From: Paracoccaceae bacterium
Lineage (GTDB): Bacteria > Pseudomonadota > Alphaproteobacteria > Rhodobacterales > Rhodobacteraceae
Assembly (NCBI GenBank): GCA_033344815.1
Contig: JAWPMR010000001.1
Span: 3,458,136 to 3,522,135 of the forward strand
Length of the DNA: 64,000 bases
Direction: 5' to 3'
Positions 41,856 to 51,248 of this stretch are shown here, piece after piece. The notes beneath the pieces are model-generated. The model had not been told where the DNA came from. It did not search any database and worked only from the letters and a program-made list of their open reading frames with translations. Position 1 is the stretch's first letter. Each line of letters begins with the position of its first letter. A program made the translations under genes and the position numbers.

Positions 41856-42359
41856 GTGCAAAGTAAGCTCGAAAACCTGCTGCTGGCGCTGGGCGCGATT
41901 GCGGTTCTGATGCTGGGCGTTGTGATCACCACCAATGTGATTGCGCGCGCCGCTTTCGGGTCCGCCGTGCCTGACAGCGTGACGATTGTGCGCGAATTGA
42001 TGTTGGCGGCGATCCTGTTGCCGCTGGCGGCCACTACGGCAGCACGTGCCCATATCGGCGTTGATTTCATTTCTGATCGGTTTGGGGCACGGTTGCGGTC
42101 TTGGCTGATCGTGCTGGGCTCGGTGATGGGCATGATTGCGCTGGGTGCGCTGATCTGGGCAGGGTCGCGCGATCTGAGCAAAGTCTGGGCCTCTGGCAGT
42201 TTCTTTTACGGTGATCTTAATCTGCCGAAATGGCCGGGGCGTTTGATTTTCGTGATCGGCATCGGCGCATGCTGGTTGCGTCTGGCGGAGCTGGCCTGGC
42301 GCGACACCCGCACGATCTTGCGCGGTGGTTCCGTCTCTGATGCACAGGGACACGGCTGA
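41856..42359 (+). CDS. TRAP transporter small permease (DctQ family)
   Basis: A 167-residue inner-membrane protein with four helices: LLALGAIAVLMLGVVITTNV, LMLAAILLPLAATTAARAHI, SWLIVLGSVMGMIALGALIW and LIFVIGIGACWLRLAELAW. The segment AARAHIGVDFI is the conserved DctQ stretch after helix 2. It starts with GTG at 41856, nine bases after the binding-protein stop, and its TGA overlaps the large permease ATG. It forms the membrane complex with DctM and receives substrate from DctP. Confidence 0.9.
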   Translation: MQSKLENLLLALGAIAVLMLGVVITTNVIARAAFGSAVPDSVTIVRELMLAAILLPLAATTAARAHIGVDFISDRFGARLRSWLIVLGSVMGMIALGALIWAGSRDLSKVWASGSFFYGDLNLPKWPGRLIFVIGIGACWLRLAELAWRDTRTILRGGSVSDAQGHG

Positions 42360-43699
42360 TGGATCCCGCGACAGTCGGTTTGATCGCCTTCGGCGCGGTG
42401 CTGGCATTGCTGGCGTTGCGGGTGCCGATTGCCTTTGCCCTGGCCTCGGTGGCGACCACCGCGACCTTCTTTATTTTCGCATTTCGCACCGGTGAATTTT
42501 TACCCGAACGGGCGATCCGCGCGACCACCTCCATGGTGTTTTCCAATTCTTTCGATCTGATCCATTCTTATGATCTGTCGATGATCCCGCTGTTTGTCGC
42601 CCTTGGGCATATCGCCTACCGCGCCGGGATCACCACACGGATTTATGATGCGGCCAAGGTTTGGCTGACGCGCCTGCCGGGCGGTGTGGCCATGGCAAGC
42701 GTCATGGGATGTGGCGGATTTTCCGCCATCACCGGCAGTTCCATCGCCTGTGCCTCCACCATGGGGCGCATCTGCACGCCGGAGATGTTGCGCATGGGCT
42801 ATGATCCACGCCTTGCCACCGCCAGCGTGGCGGCAGGTGGGACGCTGGGCTCGCTGATCCCGCCGTCGGTCTTGTTCATCATCTACGGGATTTTCACCGA
42901 AACCTCGATTTCCGCGCTTTTTCTGGCGGGCATCTTGCCGGGCCTGTTGACGCTCGCGGGTTTCGTTTTGGTCATCGCTTTGTGGGTCTGGCGCGCGCCT
43001 GAGATTGCGCCCGCCACGGATCAACGGTTTTCCGGAGTGGAGAAATGGCAAGCCGCCCTCAGCGCTTGGCCTGCCGCCCTGCTGTTCGTGCTGATCATTG
43101 GCGGGATTTACGGCGGCATTTTCACCGCGACTGAGGCCGCCGCTGTTTGTGTGAGCGCAGCTGTGGTGATTGGATTTGCGCAGGGGCAGTTGGACGGCGC
43201 GGGCCTTTGGGCCTCGGTCAAAGAAACCTGCGTGCAGACCTCTGCGATCTTTTTCATTGCCGCCGGTGCCAAGATTTTCGTGGCCTTCATCGCGCTTACC
43301 GGGGTCGCCCCGATGATTGTGGAAACCGTGACACAGGCGAACTTGTCGGTGGTGGTTTTGATGATCGCGATTGCATTGATATATCTGTTGCTGGGCATGT
43401 TTCTCGATCCGATTGGGATCATGGTGCTGACCCTGCCGCTGATGATCCCGCTGGTGGAAAGTTATGGGTTGAACCTGATCTGGTTCGGGGTTGTGGTGAT
43501 CAAACTGCTGGAGATCGGGTTGATCACGCCGCCTGTCGGGTTGAACGTGTTCGTGATTGCCAATGTTGTCGGCAAGGACGCCCCGATTGACAGGATTTTT
43601 GCGGGTATCGCGCGGTTTTTGAGCGTAGATGTGATCGTGTTAATCCTGATCATGAGCTTCCCGGCGATATCCCTGATGATCCCGATGGCCGCGCGATGA
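42359..43699 (+). CDS. TRAP transporter large permease (DctM family)
   Basis: A 446-residue protein with about twelve hydrophobic segments. VALGHIAYRAGITTRIYDAA, GGFSAITGSSIACASTMGRI and AAGGTLGSLIPPSVLFIIYG are hallmark DctM regions; the last contains the re-entrant loop with Pro-Pro. A second matching repeat is LGMFLDPIGIMVLTLPLMIP and LITPPVGLNVFVI. It is the sodium-coupled transport subunit. Its stop overlaps the IclR start by four bases, tying transport and regulation together. Confidence 0.94.
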   Translation: MDPATVGLIAFGAVLALLALRVPIAFALASVATTATFFIFAFRTGEFLPERAIRATTSMVFSNSFDLIHSYDLSMIPLFVALGHIAYRAGITTRIYDAAKVWLTRLPGGVAMASVMGCGGFSAITGSSIACASTMGRICTPEMLRMGYDPRLATASVAAGGTLGSLIPPSVLFIIYGIFTETSISALFLAGILPGLLTLAGFVLVIALWVWRAPEIAPATDQRFSGVEKWQAALSAWPAALLFVLIIGGIYGGIFTATEAAAVCVSAAVVIGFAQGQLDGAGLWASVKETCVQTSAIFFIAAGAKIFVAFIALTGVAPMIVETVTQANLSVVVLMIAIALIYLLLGMFLDPIGIMVLTLPLMIPLVESYGLNLIWFGVVVIKLLEIGLITPPVGLNVFVIANVVGKDAPIDRIFAGIARFLSVDVIVLILIMSFPAISLMIPMAAR

Positions 43700-44472
43700 A
43701 CAAGCCCACCACAGATCGTAAGTTTGCCAATACACTGGCGCGGGGCCTCAGCGTTTTAAGCGCGTTTCGTGCCAGTGATGATGGGCTGAGCCATGCCCAG
43801 ATTGCACAGCGCACGGGCCTGCCGAAACCGACGGTGTCGCGCCTGACCTATACGCTTTGCGCGCAAGGGTTTCTGACACACGCGGGCCGCAACGAGCGGT
43901 TCCGATTGGGCCCGGCGGCGATTGCCATGGGGTCGGTCGCCACGATTTCGGCCTCTTTTATCGACCTGATTTCGGATGCCATGCAACAGCTTGCCAATCA
44001 GACCGGCACCTTGGGGTTAATCGCCGTGCGCGATCACGACCGGATGATGCTGGTGAAAACATGGCGCCCGGAAGGAGCGGCGGCGATCTGGCTGGAGCCG
44101 GGGCATCGCATCCCGCTTTATGGGTCTTCCTCAGGGCAAGCGACATTGGCCGTGCTGCCCGATGAACGTTTTGACGCGTTGAAGCCTGACGCGGAAATGC
44201 GCAGATTTCGCCAGGATGGTTATGCACAATTGCTGGCGCAGGGCTTTGTGATTGCGCCGGAACCGACCCGCTATGCGCGCACCGTGAACGCGGTAAGCGT
44301 GCCCTATTTTGCGCTGGAGTTCGGTGCGCCGGTCAGCATTTCCTGCGGAGCACTGCCCGAAATGCTGAGTGATGCGCGTATGCTCGCGGACGTCGGCCCG
44401 GCGCTGCGCGATGTGGTACGCGATCTGGAACAGAGAACCGGCCATGCGCCCGCTTTGGCGCGTCGGGGTTAA
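43696..44472 (+). CDS. IclR-family transcriptional regulator
   Basis: A 258-residue protein. The N-terminal winged helix covers residues about 10-70 (FANTLARGLSVLSAFRASDD, AQIAQRTGLPKPTVSRLTYT, LCAQGFLTH). The C-terminal effector domain covers about 85-250, with PLYGSSSGQATLAVLPDERF and SVPYFALEFGAPVSISCGAL. IclR proteins bind a small acid and repress or activate neighbouring catabolic genes. It is translated with the TRAP operon and followed 16 bases later by the beta-oxidation genes, so it probably senses the imported substrate or a CoA product. Confidence 0.92.
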   Translation: MNKPTTDRKFANTLARGLSVLSAFRASDDGLSHAQIAQRTGLPKPTVSRLTYTLCAQGFLTHAGRNERFRLGPAAIAMGSVATISASFIDLISDAMQQLANQTGTLGLIAVRDHDRMMLVKTWRPEGAAAIWLEPGHRIPLYGSSSGQATLAVLPDERFDALKPDAEMRRFRQDGYAQLLAQGFVIAPEPTRYARTVNAVSVPYFALEFGAPVSISCGALPEMLSDARMLADVGPALRDVVRDLEQRTGHAPALARRG

Positions 44473-44487
44473 GAGGAAAAGAGAGAG

Positions 44488-46581
44488 ATGATGACAGATT
44501 TGATAGCCTATGCGCGCCACGGTGATGTTGCCGTCCTGCGGTTGCAGAACCCTCCGGTCAACGCCCTGAGTCACGCCGTGCGCCAGGGGTTGATGGCGGG
44601 TATGGATCGCGCTGAAGCCGATGTGGGGGTCAAGGCCGTGTTGCTGGTCGGAGCGGGACGCGCGTTTATCGCGGGCGCAGACATCAAGGAATTTGGCAAA
44701 ACCCCGTTGGAGCCGCATTTGCCGGACGTGTGCAATCGGATCGAAGCCTCGCCGCTGATCGTGGTGGCCTCAATGCATGGGGTGAGCCTTGGGGGTGGGC
44801 TTGAGGTTGCGCTGTCGGCGCATTACCGGATTGCGCAGCCTGATGCGCGGGTCGGCCTGCCGGAGGTGCATTTAGGGCTTTTACCGGGCGCCGGGGGGAC
44901 ACAGCGCCTACCACGCGTGACCGGCGTGCCAGCGGCGATTGATATGATCACCTCGGGGCGTCATGTGAAAGCGCCAGAAGCGCTGGAGATGGGCGTGGTT
45001 GATCGAATTGAAGAGGGTGATCCTGAAACGGTCGGACTTGCCTATGCAAACGCCTTGTTGGCTGATGGGGTTGCGCGCCGTCCCGTGAGCGAAATGCCTG
45101 CACCAGAGCCGGTGGATTGGGATGCAACATACGATGCCGTATTGAAAAAAGGACGCGGTCAGATATCCCCTGCCCAAGCGGTGCGCGCGGTGCAGGCCAG
45201 TGTCGAGTTGCCTTTTGCCGAAGGGCTGAAGGCGGAACGGCAGATGTTTTGGGACCTTATGAAAACCGATCAGCGCCAAGGCATGATCCACGCCTTTTTC
45301 TCAGAGCGCGCGGTCAGCAATTTGCCCGACCTCAAGGATATCGCCCCGCGCGCGGTCACCGGAGTCGGGGTCATCGGGGGCGGCACAATGGGGGCCGGGA
45401 TCGCCACAGCCGCGCTGTTGTCAGGCTTGCAGGTTGTTTTATTGGAAATGACAGATGAGGCGGCAGAGCTCGCGCGGGGGCGCATCACGAGCAACCTCGC
45501 AGGTGCGCTGAAACGCGGTAAAATCGGCCAAGACGCACATGATTCCATGTTGACCAGCGCGCTCGTGATAGCCACAGAATATGACGGTCTGAAAGACGCT
45601 GATCTGGTGATTGAGGCGGTGTTCGAGGAGATGGACGTCAAGAAAACCGTGTTCAGACAGTTGGATGCGGTGTGTAAGCCGGGTGCTATTCTGGCCACCA
45701 ATACGTCATACCTTGATGTGAATGAAATTGCCGCCGAAACATCGCGACCCGGCGATGTGATCGGGCTGCATTTCTTTTCGCCGGCCCATGTGATGAAGCT
45801 GTTGGAGGTGGTCGTGGCAGACCATACGATACCGGATGTTGTGGCCACGGGTTTCGCGCTGGCCAAGCGGATGGGCAAGATCGCAGTGCGTGCAGGTGTC
45901 TGTGATGGGTTCATTGGTAACCGGATCCTCAGCACCTATCGCACCGCTGCGGATCACATGATCCTGGACGGGGCCACGCCGTTTCAGATTGATGCCGCGC
46001 TGACGGGTTTTGGTTTTGCCATGGGTCCCTATGCGGTGGCCGACCTTGCCGGGCTGGACATTGGCTGGGCCATGCGCAAACGCCTCGCCCCAACCCGTGA
46101 TCCGCGTGAAAGAGTTGGGCGGTATCCGGATAGGCTCTGTGAAGCCGGGCATTTCGGGCAAAAGACCGGTACCGGTTTTTACGTCTATGAAAAGGGCAAA
46201 CGGGGTGGCACGCCGAACCCTGACGTGATTGAGTTGATTGACGCAGAACGCGTTGAACGCGATATCACGCCTCGCGATTTCAGCGACGCCGATATCATAC
46301 GCCGTTACATGGCCGCGATGGCAAATGAAGCTGCCCGTGTGGTGGGCGAGGGCATCGCGCGTCGCCCGCTAGATGTGGATATGGTGTTGCTCTTTGGTTA
46401 TGGGTTTCCGCGCTTTTGGGGTGGGCCGCTGAAATGGGCGGATCTCGTGGGATTGCCCTCGCTTTTGGCGGATATCAATAGATTTGCGGAAGAGGACGCG
46501 TATTTCTGGCGACCCGCGCCTTCGCTAGAAAAATTGGTGGCTGAGGGCCGCACATTTGATGATCTGAACAAGGAGGCCTGA
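44488..46581 (+). CDS. Bifunctional enoyl-CoA hydratase/3-hydroxyacyl-CoA dehydrogenase
   Basis: A 697-residue FadB/FadJ-type protein. The crotonase domain occupies about residues 1-190: GAGRAFIAGADIKEFG for the CoA oxyanion hole, and LPEVHLGLLPGAGGTQRLPR with the catalytic Glu. An NAD-binding Rossmann domain follows from about 290 (GVGVIGGGTMGAGIATAALL), then the 3-hydroxyacyl-CoA dehydrogenase domain with LHFFSPAHVMKLLEVV and a duplicated C-terminal domain to the end. It hydrates an enoyl-CoA and oxidises the product. ATG at 44488, or 44491. It opens the catabolic part of the operon. Confidence 0.93.
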   Translation: MMTDLIAYARHGDVAVLRLQNPPVNALSHAVRQGLMAGMDRAEADVGVKAVLLVGAGRAFIAGADIKEFGKTPLEPHLPDVCNRIEASPLIVVASMHGVSLGGGLEVALSAHYRIAQPDARVGLPEVHLGLLPGAGGTQRLPRVTGVPAAIDMITSGRHVKAPEALEMGVVDRIEEGDPETVGLAYANALLADGVARRPVSEMPAPEPVDWDATYDAVLKKGRGQISPAQAVRAVQASVELPFAEGLKAERQMFWDLMKTDQRQGMIHAFFSERAVSNLPDLKDIAPRAVTGVGVIGGGTMGAGIATAALLSGLQVVLLEMTDEAAELARGRITSNLAGALKRGKIGQDAHDSMLTSALVIATEYDGLKDADLVIEAVFEEMDVKKTVFRQLDAVCKPGAILATNTSYLDVNEIAAETSRPGDVIGLHFFSPAHVMKLLEVVVADHTIPDVVATGFALAKRMGKIAVRAGVCDGFIGNRILSTYRTAADHMILDGATPFQIDAALTGFGFAMGPYAVADLAGLDIGWAMRKRLAPTRDPRERVGRYPDRLCEAGHFGQKTGTGFYVYEKGKRGGTPNPDVIELIDAERVERDITPRDFSDADIIRRYMAAMANEAARVVGEGIARRPLDVDMVLLFGYGFPRFWGGPLKWADLVGLPSLLADINRFAEEDAYFWRPAPSLEKLVAEGRTFDDLNKEA

Positions 46582-46584
46582 GCC

Positions 46585-47760
46585 ATGAAACAAGCCGTTA
46601 TCGTCTCTGCCGTGCGCACGGGGTTGGCCAAATCCTTTCGCGGTTCGTTCAATCAGACCCACGGTGCGACCATGGGCGGGCATGTGGTGGCCGCAGCCGT
46701 GGCGCGCGCCGGGATTGCGCCGGACCAGATCGAGGATTGCGTCATCGGCTGTGGTTTTCCCGAAGGCGCCACAGGCCAGAACATCGCGCGCCAGATCGCC
46801 CTGCGCGCAGGGCTGCCAGTGACGACATCGGGAATGACCGTAAACCGCTATTGTTCGTCCGGATTGCAGAGCATCGCGCTGGCGGCCAATGCGATCATTG
46901 CCGAGGGGGCCGGGGCGATTGTCGCGGGTGGTGTGGAGAGTATCTCGCTGGTCCAGCCCAAGACGCAACCCACCCCCGAAGACTGGATCAAAGAGCACAA
47001 GCCTGACGTTTACATGGCGATGATCGAAACGGCGGATATTGTGGCCGCACGTTATGGCGTGATGCGCGCGGCGCAGGATGAATACGGTTTGCGCAGTCAG
47101 CAGAGGATCGCGGCTGCACAGGACAGCGGTGTTTTTGAGGATGAGATTGTGCCGATGCCCGCGCGGATGGCCGTGCAGGACAAAGAAACTAAAAAGATCA
47201 CGATGCACGATGTCACAGTGGATAGGGATGAATGCAATCGCCCTGGCACCACGCTGGAAGGGCTTGCGGGACTGAGCGCCGTGCGCGAAGGCGGATACGT
47301 GACAGCGGGCAACGCCAGCCAACTTTCCGATGGTGCAGCGGCCGTCTTGGTGATGGAAGCATCGGACGCAGAACGACAGGGGATCACGCCGATGGGGGCG
47401 TTCAAAGGGTTCGCAGTTGCTGGCTGTGAACCTGATGAAATGGGCATCGGACCGGTGTTTGCGGTGCCGCGACTGTTGGAGCGCCATGGATTGAACGTCG
47501 ATGACATTGACCTGTGGGAGCTCAACGAGGCCTTCGCAAGTCAAGCGCTTTATTGTCGCGATCGTTTGGGCATTGATCCCGAAAAGTTCAACGTCAATGG
47601 CGGGTCGATTGCGATTGGTCACCCATTTGGCATGACGGGCGCGCGTATGACCGGGCATTTGCTGCGCGAGGGGGCGCGACGGGGCGCGAAACTGGGTGTG
47701 GTGAGCATGTGCATCGGTGGCGGCATGGGCGCTGCGGGCCTGTTTGAAATCTATAGCTGA
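46585..47760 (+). CDS. Acetyl-CoA acyltransferase (thiolase)
   Basis: A 391-residue thiolase. The nucleophile Cys is in [19 protein letters not shown] (about residue 91). The C-terminal catalytic residues are in [18 protein letters not shown] (His) and [14 protein letters not shown] (Cys). [19 protein letters not shown] is the conserved NEAF segment. It cleaves a 3-ketoacyl-CoA with CoA to release acetyl-CoA. Three bases separate it from the hydratase/dehydrogenase, and AAGGAGG precedes its ATG, so a strong start is expected. Confidence 0.95.
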   Translation: MKQAVIVSAVRTGLAKSFRGSFNQTHGATMGGHVVAAAVARAGIAPDQIEDCVIGCGFPEGATGQNIARQIALRAGLPVTTSGMTVNRYCSSGLQSIALAANAIIAEGAGAIVAGGVESISLVQPKTQPTPEDWIKEHKPDVYMAMIETADIVAARYGVMRAAQDEYGLRSQQRIAAAQDSGVFEDEIVPMPARMAVQDKETKKITMHDVTVDRDECNRPGTTLEGLAGLSAVREGGYVTAGNASQLSDGAAAVLVMEASDAERQGITPMGAFKGFAVAGCEPDEMGIGPVFAVPRLLERHGLNVDDIDLWELNEAFASQALYCRDRLGIDPEKFNVNGGSIAIGHPFGMTGARMTGHLLREGARRGAKLGVVSMCIGGGMGAAGLFEIYS

Positions 47761-47769
47761 GGGGCGGAT

Positions 47770-48969
47770 ATGGACCTGAGATACAGCGAAGACGAACTGG
47801 CGTTCCGCGATGCGGTAAACGCATTTCTGCGCGATGAATTGCCCGTCGATTTATCGGACAAAGTGCGCAGCGGTGCCGCCCTGAGCAAGGCGGATCATGA
47901 ACGTTGGCACGCGATTTTAAATGGCAAAGGATGGTTGGCGCCAAACTGGCCTGCGGAATTTGGCGGCGCGGCCTGGAACGCGGTGCAGCGCCATATTTTC
48001 GAGGATGCCTGCGCCATGGCCTATGCGCCGCGCATCGTGCCTTTTGGGTTGTCGATGCTGGGCCCGGTGTTGCAGAAATTCGGGTCCAAAGCACAGCAGG
48101 ACCATTGGCTGCCACGCATTCTGAGCGGGGAGGATTGGTGGTGTCAGGGCTATTCTGAACCCGGTGCCGGGTCTGATCTGGCCTCGCTGATTTGTGCGGC
48201 GGTGCGCGAGGGGGATCATTACGTGGTCAATGGCCAGAAGACGTGGACGACGCTGGGCCAGCACGCCAATATGATCTTTTGCCTTGTGCGCACGGACCGC
48301 GATGCCAAGCAGCAAGAGGGGATTTCGTTTCTGTTGATCGATATGGACACACCGGGTATTGAGGTGCGCCCGATTGTGCTGCTGGATGGCGGTGCGGAGG
48401 TCAATGAAGTGTGGTTCACGGATGTGCGCGTGCCGGTGGAAAACCTCGTGGGCGAGGAAAACAAGGGCTGGACCTATGCCAAATATCTGCTGACGCACGA
48501 GCGCACCAACATCGCGGGCGTCGGATTTTCACAAGCGGGGCTGGCCGCGGTCAAACGCATTGCGCGCGCCGAGATGGCCGGTGGGAAGCCATTGAGTGAA
48601 AACCCGCATTTCGCGGCGCGCCTGGCGCAGGTGGAAATTGACCTGATGGCCATGTCCACGACGAACCTGCGGATCATTTCAAAGGCGGCAGCGGGTCAGG
48701 CGCCGGGTGTGGAAAGCTCAATGCTCAAGGTCAAAGGCACGATTATACGTCAGGAAATCAACGATCTGGCGCGCCGCGCGGCGGGGATTTATGCGATGCC
48801 CTTTGCCTCAGAGGCCGTGGAGGGCTCAAATGATACGCCCCCCGATCCCTTGCAGGCCGGGCCGGTTGCAAAGCAGTATTTCAACAATCGCAAACTGTCG
48901 ATCTTTGGCGGGTCAAACGAAATTCAACGCCAGATCATTGCCAAGACCACGCTGGGAGGGGCCAAATGA
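47770..48969 (+). CDS. Acyl-CoA dehydrogenase, PimC-like large subunit
   Basis: A 399-residue flavoprotein. The FAD/acyl-CoA region has YSEPGAGSDLASLICAAVRE and NGQKTWTTLGQHANMIFCLV; the C-terminal helix domain ends LSIFGGSNEIQRQIIAKTTL. The C-terminal motif has Gly where medium-chain enzymes carry the YEG catalytic Glu, as in many bacterial members that place the base elsewhere. The opening segment and length recall the large subunit of pimeloyl-CoA dehydrogenase. The next gene, overlapping by four bases, encodes a second, smaller dehydrogenase, so a mixed complex is likely. Confidence 0.88.
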   Translation: MDLRYSEDELAFRDAVNAFLRDELPVDLSDKVRSGAALSKADHERWHAILNGKGWLAPNWPAEFGGAAWNAVQRHIFEDACAMAYAPRIVPFGLSMLGPVLQKFGSKAQQDHWLPRILSGEDWWCQGYSEPGAGSDLASLICAAVREGDHYVVNGQKTWTTLGQHANMIFCLVRTDRDAKQQEGISFLLIDMDTPGIEVRPIVLLDGGAEVNEVWFTDVRVPVENLVGEENKGWTYAKYLLTHERTNIAGVGFSQAGLAAVKRIARAEMAGGKPLSENPHFAARLAQVEIDLMAMSTTNLRIISKAAAGQAPGVESSMLKVKGTIIRQEINDLARRAAGIYAMPFASEAVEGSNDTPPDPLQAGPVAKQYFNNRKLSIFGGSNEIQRQIIAKTTLGGAK

Positions 48970-50096
48970 ACTTTGACCTGACCGAAGAGCGGCAAATGTT
49001 GCAGGATACACTGCGCCGGTTTCTGCGGGAACGCTACACGACCGAAGTGCGCAACGATATCCTGAACAGCGAGACGGGCATGTCGGCGCAGATCTGGCAG
49101 GAGCTGGCAGATCTGGGCGTGATCGGTGCCTTGTTTGATGAAAGCGTCGGTGGTTTTGGCGGACGGGGCTTCGATCTTGCCGTTGTGTTTGAGGAATTGG
49201 GCCGGGCGGGCGTTGTGGAACCTTTTCTGGATACGGGCGTGTTAGCGGGCGGATTGATTGCCGATCTGGGCGATAACGCGCAACGCCCTTGGGTTGAGCG
49301 TATCATTGCGGGATCTGCACAGGTGGCTTTTGCGCATTCTGAACCCACTAGCCGGTATGATCTGAACCGCGTGGCGACCACTGTCTCGACGCAGGGTGAC
49401 ACAATCGTCCTGAATGGACGCAAGGCGGTGGTGGTGAACGCTGAGGCCGCGGACATGCTGGTGGTTTCGGCGCGCGAGGCGGGCGATGTGGATGACGCAG
49501 CGGGGATTTCGTTGTTTCTGGTGCCTGCGGGTGCGTCTGGCGTGAGCGTTCAAGGCTATGCGCTTGTTGCGGGCGGGCGCGCGGGAGAGGTCATTCTGGA
49601 AGATGTCGCCCTTGCATCAGACGCGCGTTTGGGTCCTGCAGGCGCTGCGTTTGACGCGATCGAAGCGAGGATGGCTGCGGCCTGTGTTGCGCAATGTGCT
49701 GAAACGTTGGGCGCGATGGAAACAGCAACTGCTTTGACGCGGGACTATCTGATGACACGCAAACAATTTGGCCGCCCGATTGGCAGTTTTCAGGCGCTGG
49801 CGCACCGCATGTCGGATTTGCTGATCGAAATGGAGCAGGCGCGTTCCGCGGTGATCAACGCTGCCGGGCACCTTGAAAGCGACCGAGTGAGCCGCGAGCG
49901 TCACGTGGCAGCGGCAAAAAACCTGATGGCGCGCGCTGGGCGATTGGTCGCGGAGGATAGCATTCAGATGCATGGAGGCATCGCCATGACGCAGGCGTAT
50001 GAATTGGCCCATATCGCCAAACGCATCGTGATGGCCGAGCACAGGTTCGGCGATTGTGATCATCATCTGGAGCGGTTCATTGCCCTCTCCGCCTGA
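48966..50096 (+). CDS. Acyl-CoA dehydrogenase, PimD-like small subunit
   Basis: A 376-residue dehydrogenase-family protein. It has the N-terminal helical domain (FDLTEERQMLQDTLRRFLRE), a middle domain and DYLMTRKQFGRPIGSFQALA followed by HRMSDLL in the C-terminal domain. The last motif is SIQMHGGIAMTQAYELAHIA. The middle domain has FAHSEPTSRYDLNRVATTVS, a weaker flavin loop than in its neighbour. Such partners form alpha2beta2 complexes in pimeloyl-CoA and steroid-side-chain oxidation. Overlap with the neighbour by four bases supports equal synthesis. Confidence 0.86.
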   Translation: MNFDLTEERQMLQDTLRRFLRERYTTEVRNDILNSETGMSAQIWQELADLGVIGALFDESVGGFGGRGFDLAVVFEELGRAGVVEPFLDTGVLAGGLIADLGDNAQRPWVERIIAGSAQVAFAHSEPTSRYDLNRVATTVSTQGDTIVLNGRKAVVVNAEAADMLVVSAREAGDVDDAAGISLFLVPAGASGVSVQGYALVAGGRAGEVILEDVALASDARLGPAGAAFDAIEARMAAACVAQCAETLGAMETATALTRDYLMTRKQFGRPIGSFQALAHRMSDLLIEMEQARSAVINAAGHLESDRVSRERHVAAAKNLMARAGRLVAEDSIQMHGGIAMTQAYELAHIAKRIVMAEHRFGDCDHHLERFIALSA

Positions 50097-50478
50097 ATTT
50101 CCCGTCAGCGGCGCGCAAGGATTGATCGGGTATGACGTCAATCTGGATCGTACAACCGGGCGGGCCGAGGTGTCACTTGAGATCGCCCCGCAACACCTTA
50201 ACCGCAACGACAGCCTGCATGGCGGGATCCTGGCGATGATGCTGGATTCTGCCGCAGGTTTTGCTGCCTCGCTGAGCTTTGGCGGGGAAACCTTGTCCGG
50301 CGTAGTGACCGTTTCATTGACCACGCAATTCGTCGCTGCCGTCAGCGCGGGCCGCGTGGTGGCGACTGGTAGTGTGTCTGGGGGTGGGCGAAAGATCGTT
50401 TACGCAGATGCGGAATTGCGCGACGCGAACGGCGATTTAATCGCCAAGGCCTGCGGCGTTTTTAAAAGGGTTTCGTAA
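50056..50478 (+). CDS. PaaI-like hotdog-fold thioesterase
   Basis: A 140-residue protein with the hotdog helix NDSLHGGILAMMLDSAAGFA, in which HGG and the Asp of MLDSA match the PaaI/YbgC-type 4HBT active site, and VTVSLTTQFVAAVSAGRVVA as central strands. It would hydrolyse CoA thioesters, perhaps rescuing dead-end intermediates. The GTG at 50056 overlaps the dehydrogenase gene by 41 bases; a TTG at 50080 would give a shorter overlap. Its TAA overlaps the next ATG by one base. Confidence 0.82.
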   Translation: MIIIWSGSLPSPPEFPVSGAQGLIGYDVNLDRTTGRAEVSLEIAPQHLNRNDSLHGGILAMMLDSAAGFAASLSFGGETLSGVVTVSLTTQFVAAVSAGRVVATGSVSGGGRKIVYADAELRDANGDLIAKACGVFKRVS

Positions 50479-51248
50479 TGGCAAGGATTGAAGATAAGGG
50501 CGACCGCCTGATCATTTGGAACGGCAATGCCGCGCGACGGGGCGCATTGACGCCCGAATTATATGACTGCATTGCGCGGGCCATGGCGCAGGCCGAAGAC
50601 CCGCGCATCCGTGCTGTGATCCTGACCTCGGAAGGGGATTTCTTTTGTGCAGGCGGGGATTTGAACGTCCTGATTGAGCGTCGCAACATCTCAGAGCCGG
50701 AACGACGTGAGAAAGTTGATGATTTGCATGGGTTGATCCGAGCGATGCGGGCTTGCCCGGTTCCCTTGATCGCCGCTGTGCAAGGGGGTGCGGCAGGGGC
50801 CGGGCTGTCACTGGCGCTGGCCTGTGATCTGATTGTTTCTAGCAAGGATGCTATGTTTACAGCGGCCTACGTAAAGGCGGGTCTGGTGCCGGATGCAGGT
50901 TTGACGGCGTCATTGGCACGCAGTTTACCGCGCCCCTTGGCGATGGAAATGTGCCTCTTGGCGCATCCCGTTTCGGCCCAGAGAATGGCCGATCTGGGTG
51001 TAATCAACGCGGTGGTTGGTACCGGTGCAACGTTTGCAGCGGCGTCGGATCTTGCCGATGCCTTGTCTCGGGGCCCGCGTAAGGCCCAAGGCATGATCCG
51101 TCGTCTTGTAGCCGATGCCTATGAAACCACCGAAGCTGCGCAGCTGGATGCAGAACGCGACGCTATGGCGCATGCGGCAGGGGGCGCGGAAGCCGGCGAA
51201 GGGATCGCGGCGTTTCTGGAGAAACGCTTGCCCGAGTTCGGCGCATGA
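50478..51248 (+). CDS. Enoyl-CoA hydratase/isomerase family protein
   Basis: A 256-residue crotonase. The oxyanion-hole strand and helix are LTSEGDFFCAGGDLNVLIER and AAVQGGAAGAGLSLALACDL; AYVKAGLVPDAGLTASLARS follows, with Asp at the position of the usual second catalytic Glu. That change suggests an isomerase or another crotonase reaction instead of simple hydration, which the bifunctional protein already provides. It overlaps the next gene by four bases. Confidence 0.88.
   Translation: MARIEDKGDRLIIWNGNAARRGALTPELYDCIARAMAQAEDPRIRAVILTSEGDFFCAGGDLNVLIERRNISEPERREKVDDLHGLIRAMRACPVPLIAAVQGGAAGAGLSLALACDLIVSSKDAMFTAAYVKAGLVPDAGLTASLARSLPRPLAMEMCLLAHPVSAQRMADLGVINAVVGTGATFAAASDLADALSRGPRKAQGMIRRLVADAYETTEAAQLDAERDAMAHAAGGAEAGEGIAAFLEKRLPEFGA

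Noticed and set aside
46129-46135. GGATAG-like strings inside the fatty-acid operon and elsewhere in coding sequence
   Set aside because: Single half-sites within genes without the paired CTATCC at the right spacing; not counted as members of the EPS operator set.
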